A stretch of DNA of 39,750 bases. Source: JAFGTX01 sp942492225 (GTDB lineage Bacteria; Bacillota; Clostridia; Peptostreptococcales; Acidaminobacteraceae). The translations under genes and the position numbers were made by a program. This document shows positions 33,756 to 39,750 of the stretch, piece by piece. How positions within the stretch are numbered: position 1 is the stretch's first letter; each line of letters starts with the position of its first letter. Under the pieces are notes generated by a model. That model was not told where the DNA came from. It saw nothing but the letters and a program-made list of their open reading frames with translations, and made no database searches. The DNA is taken from assembly GCA_942492225.1 (NCBI GenBank), contig CALODS010000043.1, forward strand, positions 1 to 39,750, read 5' to 3'.

Positions 33756-34166
33756 ATGAAAAAAATGATCATAATAGGGGTATCCGTATTAGTTTTATTA
33801 ATCATCATCGGTGTTAGTACTATTTATCTTTGTATTAAATCCAAAAGAAAAAGACAGCCAATTGTTTATTGTGAGTTTGATTTTGGTGAAAGTTATACGA
33901 ATATTACTGCTGAAAGTAAGATACTGAAATTTAATTTAACTATTGAATACACAAACGAAGAAATGTTAACACAATTGACAACGAATAAATCAAAAATCAC
34001 AAATAACATATATGAAATGTTTAGAACAAAGAGTTTTGAAACCTTGAATAAAACAAATGGCCAACAAAGAATGAGAGAAGATATTCTTGAAATACTTCTT
34101 GAAATTTTGCAAGTAGACAATGAACAAGTTACAGACGTATTCTTTACACAATTTATTCTTCAATAG
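33756..34166 (+). CDS. fliL: Flagellar basal body-associated protein FliL
   Basis: FliL forms a ring around the stator and supports torque. The 136-residue protein has an N-terminal membrane helix (MIIIGVSVLVLLIIIGVSTI) followed by basic residues. The extracellular SPFH-like domain contains KILKFNLTIEYTNEEML, and the C-terminal family pattern is EDILEILLEILQVDNEQVTD ending in FFTQFILQ. ATG 33756 lies behind GAGGTGAAAACGA, 12 bases after motB. Length is typical. Confidence 0.92.
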   Translation: MKKMIIIGVSVLVLLIIIGVSTIYLCIKSKRKRQPIVYCEFDFGESYTNITAESKILKFNLTIEYTNEEMLTQLTTNKSKITNNIYEMFRTKSFETLNKTNGQQRMREDILEILLEILQVDNEQVTDVFFTQFILQ

Positions 34167-34201
34167 ACTATAAAAATTTGTAAGTGAGGGAGGTGACGTA
34201 A

Positions 34202-35200
34202 TTGTCCGATGTTTTATCACAAAATGAAATTGATGATCTACTGAACGCCCTTAAGCACAGGGGAAGTCGACGTCAAAGATATTGAGGAAGATACGAAAGA
34301 GAAGAAGGTCAAAAAATATGACTTTAGAAGACCTGATAAATTTGCAAAAGACCAATTACGTACACTTGAAATAATTCACGAGAATTTTTCTAGACTGTTA
34401 AACAACTTCCTTTCTGGTTATTTACGAACATTTATTGAAGTAGATGTATTATCAACACAAGGTATGACATATAATGAGTTTAGTAACTCAATTTCAAATC
34501 CTGCAATACTCGGAATTGTTAATTTTGAACCACTCGATGGACAAATCATTATTGATGTCTCTACTGATATTGCTTTTACGATGATAGAAAGGGTTTTGGG
34601 AGGTGCAGGTAGTGGATTATCTGAAAACCGCCCTTTAACAGAAATTGAAATGACCTTACTAAGAAATATTTTAGTTAAGTTTATAAATTTATTAAAAGAT
34701 CCATGGGGCAATATTATTGAAATTAGCCCTAAATTAGAAGGAATAGAAACTAATTCACAATTTGCACAAATCGTATCTCCAAGTGAATCTATCGCATTAA
34801 TTACTTTTAATTTAAGAATTGGTGAAACAGAAGGTATGATTAATATTTGTATTCCACACTATGTTATAGAACCAATTTTACCGAATTTGAGTTCAAGGCT
34901 CTGGTTTTCAAATAGTGTCAGAAAAGCGGTGACACCTGAAGAGAAACAAGCTTTAGAGCAATGGTATTACTAAACTTGGTGTAGATCTTAAAACAGTTAT
35001 TGGAAGTACTACTGTATCGGTTGCAGAATTTTTGATTTAAGCATTGGAGATGTTGTTGTCTTAGATAAATCAATTGATGAAGATTTCGATGTCTACATTG
35101 GAAATCAGTTGAAATTTAGGGTAGACCTGGCACTTAGTAAGAAAAAGGTAGCAATCAAATTGTAAAATCTCTAGAGGAAGGAGATGACTTAGATGGCTGA
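34202..35200 (+). pseudogene. fliM: Flagellar motor switch protein FliM, disrupted by three or four indels
   Basis: FliM binds CheY-P and FliG in the C ring. It starts at TTG 34202 behind GGGAGGTG and reads MSDVLSQNEIDDLLNAL, the CheY-binding peptide. Breaks: an extra A near 34253 (restored text STGEVDVKDIEED), an extra T near 34962 (restored LEQGITKLGVDLKTVIG) and a missing base near 35034 (restored AEFLDLSIGDVVVLDKS). The frame then stops at 35165, or, if one A is also missing near 35160, continues to KSLEEGDDLDG and TGA 35200, overlapping fliY. Domains: middle CheC-like region (RRPDKFAKDQLRTLEIIHEN, then GGAGSGLSENRPLTEIEMTL) and C-terminal SpoA domain (LSIGDVVVLD). Protein content is otherwise well conserved, so sequencing error is likelier than decay. 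Confidence 0.85.
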
Positions 35201-36409
35201 TATGCTTTCTCAAGAAGAAATAGATGCTTTACTGAACGGCGGCGGGTGACGATGATACTGATTCAGAAGTCACATTGGATCTACTTACAGCGATGATGAA
35301 AAAGATGCTCTAGGTGAAATTGGTAATATTAGTATGGGAACAGCTGCAACAACGCTATTTACATTACTAGGTCAAAAGGTTACTATAACAACACCTAGAG
35401 TCTCTGAAACCACATATAGAGGATTTATCCGCCGATTTTGAAGATCCTTTGTGTTACCATAATATAAAGTATAAAGAAGGAATTGAAGGGCTTAACCTGT
35501 TAATACTTCATGAAAAAGATGTAAAAATCATTACAGATTTAATGATGGGTGGCGATGGTACAAACATCGCAGATGAATTAACTGATCTTCACTTAAGTGC
35601 AATTGGTGAAGCGATGAACCAAATGATAGGTTCTTCTTCAACATCTCTTTCAGAAATGCTTGGTAAAAAAGATTGATATTTTCACCACCAGAAGCTTTTT
35701 CAGGGATTTAGACAATGAGTTGAATTGATCAAATCTGGGAATTAGTTTTGATGAGAATTTTTAGTAAAAATCGCATTTAGTATGACTGTTGGCGATCTAA
35801 TTGACAGTGAAATTATGCAAATAATACCAATCGAAGTAGCAAAACAACTTGTTGATAGTATGTTATGAGCGCGTCTGGTGTAACGGGTTCTATGAGCCGA
35901 TCCAGTACCAGAAGCTGCTCCAAAACAAGATGCCAGAACAACCATTCAAGAACACCACCAGATGGCTCAACAACAGATGCCGGAGCAGCAATATATGCCT
36001 CAGCAACAGCCTATGTACCAGCAACAACAGTATGCCTCAACACCACCACCTGGTTATTAACAGATGCAACAACCAATGCTCATAATAACCCTGTAAATGT
36101 ACAACCTCTGCAATTTGAAAATTTTGATGCAATAAAGGGTGAATATTGGGTAATAGTGATATAGGTCTAATAAAGGATGTTCCATTAGAAATTACTGTAG
36201 AATTAGGAAGAACTACTAAACAAATTAGTGAAATACTAGATTTTGGACCTGGTACTGTTATAGAATTAGATAGACTAGTTGGTGAATCCTTAGATATTTT
36301 AGCCAATGGTAAACGGATTGCAAAAGGTGAAGTCGTTGTAGTAGATGAAAACTATGGTATTAGAATTACAGATATTATCATTCCAGAAAAAAGTATTAAT
36401 AATTTCTAG
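35193..36409 (+). pseudogene. fliY: Flagellar motor switch phosphatase FliY, disrupted by many indels
   Basis: FliY is the Firmicutes C-ring protein with CheY-P phosphatase activity. ATG 35193 follows GAAGGAG and gives MADMLSQEEIDALLNGGG, the CheY-binding peptide. The rest is recoverable only by changing frame repeatedly: near 35245, 35289, 35418, 35670, 35690-35765, 35865-35900, 36055-36085 and 36150. Both CheC-type sites are legible, LGEIGNISMGTAATTL and LSAIGEAMNQMIGSS. A Q/M/P-rich linker (around 35930-36060) leads to the C-terminal FliN/SpoA domain (DVPLEITVELGRTTKQISEI, then LANGKRIAKGEVVVVDENYG). At least eight separate breaks occur in 1.2 kb. Either local assembly quality is poor or the gene is decaying; the intact motifs favour the former. 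Confidence 0.85.
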
Positions 36410-36429
36410 CATTTAAGGAGGAAATGTTA

Positions 36430-36792
36430 ATGGCAAACGGAATTTTAATAGTTGATGATGCAGCATTTATGAGAATGATGATTCGTGATGTTTTAACAAA
36501 AAATGGATATGAAATTTTGGGAGAAGCAGAAAATGGACAAAAAGCAATTGAAAAGTTTAAAGAGTTAAACCCAGATTTAGTAATAATGGATATTACCATG
36601 CCTGAAGTTGATGGTATTCAAGCTGTTAAAGAAATTAAAAAAATAGCTCCTGAGGCAAAAGTAGTTATGTGTTCTGCTATGGGACAACAAGCCATGGTTA
36701 TAGAAGCCATTCAAGCAGGTGCCCGTGATTTTATTGTCAAGCCTTTCCAAGCAGATAGAGTTATTGAAGCTGTTAAAAAGGTTATTGGATAG
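36430..36792 (+). CDS. cheY: Chemotaxis response regulator CheY
   Basis: CheY is the diffusible regulator that binds FliM/FliY when phosphorylated by CheA. The 120-residue single receiver domain begins MANGILIVDDAAFMRMMIRD. The acidic pair is Asp9/Asp10, the phosphoacceptor Asp54 is in VIMDITMPEVDG, the switch residue Ser82 is in MCSAMGQQ and Lys104 is in FIVKPFQ. All key residues are present. I chose ATG 36430, eight bases after AGGAGG; ATG 36424 is too close. No other chemotaxis genes are in the window; they are probably downstream of flhB-flhA. Confidence 0.97.
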   Translation: MANGILIVDDAAFMRMMIRDVLTKNGYEILGEAENGQKAIEKFKELNPDLVIMDITMPEVDGIQAVKEIKKIAPEAKVVMCSAMGQQAMVIEAIQAGARDFIVKPFQADRVIEAVKKVIG

Positions 36793-37160
36793 ATGGATAG
36801 GTAATTATCCCAGGACTTACTTTTGATTATTATGGCTACATCGTAAATATTATTATTGTCATTGTGTTTCTAGGTGTACTCTACTTTGGAGGACGCCTTC
36901 TTACTAGAGGCAATATTATAAAAGTTAGCGGCAGAAAAATGGAAGTTATTGAAAAAATTTCATTGAGTGCAGACCGCTATCTTTTGATGTTTAAAGTTAA
37001 AGATACCATTTACATTATGATGGTACATAAAAACGGATCAGAATTAATAGATTCTATTCCAGCAGATAGTTTTGATGATGAAAACATAAGTAGTATTCAA
37101 GAAAATGTTCAATTTTCAGAGATCATGAGTAAATTAGGCAATTTCAAGAAAATTAAGTAA
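36793..37160 (+). CDS. fliO: Flagellar biosynthesis protein FliO (probable frameshift at the start)
   Basis: FliO helps assemble the FliP/Q/R export gate. From ATG 36793, directly after the cheY stop, the frame reads MDR and hits TAA. With one more base near 36799 it becomes MDRVIIPGLTFDYYGYIVNI, continuing through the membrane helix IIIVIVFLGVLYFGG. The cytoplasmic FliO domain follows (NIIKVSGRKMEVIEKISLSA, then DRYLLMFKVKDTIYIMMVHK). Corrected length is ~122 residues, normal. Without the correction the first start would be GTG 36864, which cuts the membrane helix, so I prefer the frameshift reading. Confidence 0.82.
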
Positions 37161-37173
37161 GGAATGAAGTCGC

Positions 37174-37959
37174 GTGAAAAATAGACAACTAATAAGTAGA
37201 ATCATTATATTAACAATACTTATATCATTGATAGTCGGTATTAACTCATTTGGTGCAGTGGTGGATACACCAGTCGCTTCGGGTATACCTTCTATCAATT
37301 TAAGTGTAGGTGACGGCAGCACGGATAATGGTGGTGTCGTAACAAGTATTCAGATTATTCTCTTATTGACCATCTTAACACTCGCGCCTTCAATCCTCAT
37401 AATGATGACTTGTTTTACAAGGATTATCATTGTACTTTCTTTTGTAAGAAGAGCTTTATCTCTTCAAACAGTTCCACCAAATCAAGTTTTAATAGGCTTG
37501 GCTCTATTTCTTACACTATTTGTTATGTCACCAACAATCACTGAAATAAAAGTGAATGCTTATGATCCTTTTGTTGCGGGGGAAATTAACCAAACAGAAG
37601 CATTTGAAGCAGCGTCTGACCCACTAAGAACATTTATGTTACGTCAGGTTAGAACCAAAGATTTAAAGTTGTTTATAGATATTTCAGGACAAGGATCTTT
37701 AGAAGCATATGAAGATATCCCATTACCTGTTTTGATTCCTGCGTTTATTATTAGTGAAATAAAGACAGGTTTTGAAATAGGATTTTTGTTATTTATTCCA
37801 TTTATTGTTATTGACATGATTGTGGCAAGTACATTAATGGCATTAGGGATGATGATGCTTCCACCAGTGATGATTTCATTGCCGTTTAAAATATTGTTAT
37901 TTATTATGGTAGATGGATGGAACTTAATTATTGAGAAACTCATAATGTCGATAAGGTAG
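37174..37959 (+). CDS. fliP: Flagellar export gate protein FliP
   Basis: FliP is a core subunit of the type III export gate (FliP5Q4R1). The 261-residue product starts at GTG 37174 with a signal-peptide-like N-terminus (IIILTILISLIVGINSFGA). The conserved core follows: IILLLTILTLAPSILIMMTC, then FTRIIIVLSFVRRALSLQTV and PPNQVLIGLALFLTLFVMSP. Further on are PVLIPAFIISEIKTGFEIGF and MMLPPVMISLPFKILLFIMV with a final WNLIIEKLIMSI. Length and motifs are normal. fliQ starts nine bases downstream. Confidence 0.98.
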   Translation: MKNRQLISRIIILTILISLIVGINSFGAVVDTPVASGIPSINLSVGDGSTDNGGVVTSIQIILLLTILTLAPSILIMMTCFTRIIIVLSFVRRALSLQTVPPNQVLIGLALFLTLFVMSPTITEIKVNAYDPFVAGEINQTEAFEAASDPLRTFMLRQVRTKDLKLFIDISGQGSLEAYEDIPLPVLIPAFIISEIKTGFEIGFLLFIPFIVIDMIVASTLMALGMMMLPPVMISLPFKILLFIMVDGWNLIIEKLIMSIR

Positions 37960-37967
37960 GTAGAGAA

Positions 37968-38237
37968 ATGAGTGAAGGGTTATTTATTGATGTATTCAGT
38001 GAAGCAATTAAAACAATTTTATTACTTTCCTCACCAATGTTATTAAGTGCCTTAACGATTGGTTTGTTGATTGCTATATTTCAAGCAACGACACAAATCC
38101 AAGAAGCAACACTTGCTTTTGTACCAAAGGTGCTTGTCATCTTTCTTGTACTAATGCTTGTTGGACCTTGGTTGATGCAATCGCTTTATGAATTCACAAT
38201 GTCTATATTTGATAAAATTGATTTAATTGTTCTTTAG
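37968..38237 (+). CDS. fliQ: Flagellar export gate protein FliQ
   Basis: FliQ is a two-helix membrane protein of the export gate. The 89-residue product has the helices IKTILLLSSPMLLSALTIGL and LVIFLVLMLVGPWLMQSLYE. Between them is the conserved IAIFQATTQIQEATLAFVPK. Length is normal. It starts nine bases after fliP and is directly followed by fliR, whose Shine-Dalgarno overlaps the fliQ stop. Confidence 0.98.
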   Translation: MSEGLFIDVFSEAIKTILLLSSPMLLSALTIGLLIAIFQATTQIQEATLAFVPKVLVIFLVLMLVGPWLMQSLYEFTMSIFDKIDLIVL

Positions 38238-38243
38238 GTGTTT

Positions 38244-39017
38244 ATGATGACAACTGTTGATTACGTGATTTTATTTGGTTTGATTTTTTCTAGAATTTCA
38301 GGATTATTTGTCCTAATGCCAGTCTTTAGCGGTCGAGGGATATCTGCTCAAGTAAAAGTAGGTATTTTAATTTTTATTTCGATTGCAATTATGCCTGTAT
38401 TGTCTTTAAATGTTCGCTTTGATATATTGAGTTTCCCCCAGTTTGCTTATCATTTGATTGTGGAATTTATTATAGGGTTAACTTTTGGATTTGTTATCGT
38501 ACTTTATTTAAGTTCTATTTATTTAGCCGGTTCATTAGTTGATAGAAATATGGGATTTTCAATGGTTAACGTTATTAATCCAATGGATAACAGTAGTATG
38601 CCTGTTTCTGCCAATATCTATTATATATTTGCGATGATGATCTTTTTATTTACAGATGGTCATCACATCATGATTCAAGCGATTGTCAACAGTATGGAAT
38701 CAGTACCCCTTGGATTAGGAACTTTAAATCCATTAATCGTATTTGATTTTACTCAGTTATTAAGTGATGCTTTTGTTATTGGTGTAAGGTTAGCAGGACC
38801 TTTTATTATAGCTATTTTGGTAGCTAATATTATTCTTGGAATGCTCTCTAAAGCAATGCCAGGAATGAATGTTTTTATGATTGGTATGCCGTTTAAAATT
38901 TTTATAATAGGTTTATCGTTATTTTCATTAATCATACCAAGATATTATAATAGCTTTATTGATTTATATCAGTTGGCTTATAACTATTTATATGATATTA
39001 TCGTTAACTATTTATAA
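38244..39017 (+). CDS. fliR: Flagellar export gate protein FliR
   Basis: FliR completes the export gate helical assembly. The protein has 257 residues and several membrane segments, including VILFGLIFSRISGLFVLMPV, then VGILIFISIAIMPVLSLNV and FAYHLIVEFIIGLTFGFVIV. The family motif LAGSLVDRNMGFSMVNVINP is clear, as are LAGPFIIAILVANIILGMLS and NVFMIGMPFKIFIIGLSLF. TAGGTG at the fliQ end acts as ribosome binding site, so I prefer ATG 38244 (or 38247) over GTG 38238. flhB starts 10 bases later. Confidence 0.96.
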   Translation: MMTTVDYVILFGLIFSRISGLFVLMPVFSGRGISAQVKVGILIFISIAIMPVLSLNVRFDILSFPQFAYHLIVEFIIGLTFGFVIVLYLSSIYLAGSLVDRNMGFSMVNVINPMDNSSMPVSANIYYIFAMMIFLFTDGHHIMIQAIVNSMESVPLGLGTLNPLIVFDFTQLLSDAFVIGVRLAGPFIIAILVANIILGMLSKAMPGMNVFMIGMPFKIFIIGLSLFSLIIPRYYNSFIDLYQLAYNYLYDIIVNYL

Positions 39018-39026
39018 GGAGTCATT

Positions 39027-39750
39027 ATGGAACTTTTTTTCTTTGATCTTCAATTATTTTCTGAAGAAAAGACAGAACAGGCAACACCCAAGAAGAAAAG
39101 GGACTCAAGGAATAAAGGTCAAGTTGTGTTTAGTAAAGACCTCAGTTCTTCATTTGCACTACTAATGGTATTTATTTATCTCAATTTTTTCAAAAAAACG
39201 ATAGTCGAAAAATTATACCAGTTCATGTTGAAACTTTATGGTGTTAGTACAAAAGATATAGATAGTATGTTTGAAATTCCTAATATTATGGATTTGATGT
39301 TTGAAACTGGAATGCTCATCGTATCTCTTGTTATGCCAATTGCCTTGGTGGCAATGTTTATTGGTTTAATGACAACCTATTTACAAGTAGGTGTATTATT
39401 TACAATAGAGCCAATTAAACCGAAACTTGACAAAATAAGTCCTATAAAAGGTTTCAAAAGATTGTTTTCAATGAGGTCGTTGGTAGAACTTGCAAAAGCC
39501 GTTTCAAAAGGTACAATTTTATTGTATATTGCTTATTCCTATGTCATTAATAAAATTAATTTGTTTATGAAAGTGTTGATTATACACTTGAGGGCATTTC
39601 ATATCTTATGTGGGATATAACCTACAATGTTGTACTCAGATGTGCTATTTTTCTATTTGTTATAGGTGTATTTGATTATGCTTATAAAAAATGGCAAAAC
39701 AATAAAGATAACATGATGACAAAACAAGAAATAAAAGACGAGTATAAAAA
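39027..39750 (+). CDS. flhB: Flagellar export switch protein FlhB (frameshifted, 3' truncated by the window)
   Basis: FlhB gates export specificity from rod/hook to filament. ATG 39027 follows AAGGAG. The N-terminus is QLFSEEKTEQATPKKKRDSR, then membrane segments SSFALLMVFIYLNFF and LIVSLVMPIALVAMFIGLMT. The conserved IEPIKPKLDKISPIKGFKRL with FSMRSLVELAKAVSKG follows. A base is missing near 39577: the frame ends at a TAA at 39620, but in the next frame YTLEGISYLMWDITYNVVLR leads into VIGVFDYAYKKWQ and on to the window end. The NPTH self-cleavage motif would lie beyond the window. Confidence 0.93.

Noticed and set aside
35849..36164. Two short overlapping plus-strand frames as independent small genes
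   Set aside because: Pieces of both are out-of-frame readings of the FliY linker; together they spell FliY text after frame correction.
1..39750. CRISPR arrays, tRNA/rRNA genes, insertion sequences or prophage
   Set aside because: No spaced direct repeats, no cloverleaf-like stretch in the gaps and no transposase or phage protein text in any frame.

Overview
The window is a low-GC, Gram-positive chromosome segment. Gene content and order point to a motile, spore-former-type member of the Clostridia, and I infer a Lachnospirales-like relative. The genus is not determinable from the sequence. Every supported gene is on the + strand and intergenic gaps are short. I see no tRNA, rRNA, CRISPR array, insertion sequence or prophage gene.

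Region 1 (1-9660) is the conserved chromosome-maintenance, protein-targeting and ribosome block: the tail of a radical SAM/Elp3-like protein, smc, ftsY, ylxM, ffh, rpsP, khpA, rimM, trmD and rplS. Terminators follow khpA and rplS. Strong sigma-A-type promoters precede ylxM and rplS. Region 2 (9771-20050) starts with rbgA and rnhB. It then carries a FliK-like protein (ylqG-like) paired with a stand-alone FlhB C-terminal domain (ylqH-like), yraN, a small membrane protein with a PH-like domain, the DNA-uptake genes comM and dprA, then topA and codY. The trmFO-xerC-hslVU genes found between topA and codY in Bacillus are missing here.

Region 3 (20059-39750) begins with a structured intergenic element and two candidate promoters, one carrying a perfect sigma-28-type -10 octamer. 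A long flagellar operon follows: flgB, flgC, fliE, fliF, fliG, fliH, fliI, fliJ, a MotE/YlxF-like protein, fliK, flgD, a TIGR02530-type gene, flgE, flbD, motA, motB, fliL, fliM, fliY, cheY, fliO, fliP, fliQ, fliR and flhB, which runs off the end. These encode the rod base, MS ring, switch, export gate and ATPase, hook and hook-length control, and stator.

The most striking sequence-level property is a set of single-base frame disruptions in otherwise well-conserved genes. smc, comM, fliG, motB, fliO and flhB each have one or two. fliM and fliY together have a dense cluster of about a dozen or more. Essential smc is affected and the protein sequence resumes cleanly in another frame after each break, so I think most are sequencing or assembly indels. 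The fliM/fliY cluster still deserves a direct check. No clearly new system is visible. The best candidates for something under-described are the orphan FliK/FlhB-C pair, the 20061-20114 hairpin element and the repeat-rich MotE-like protein.
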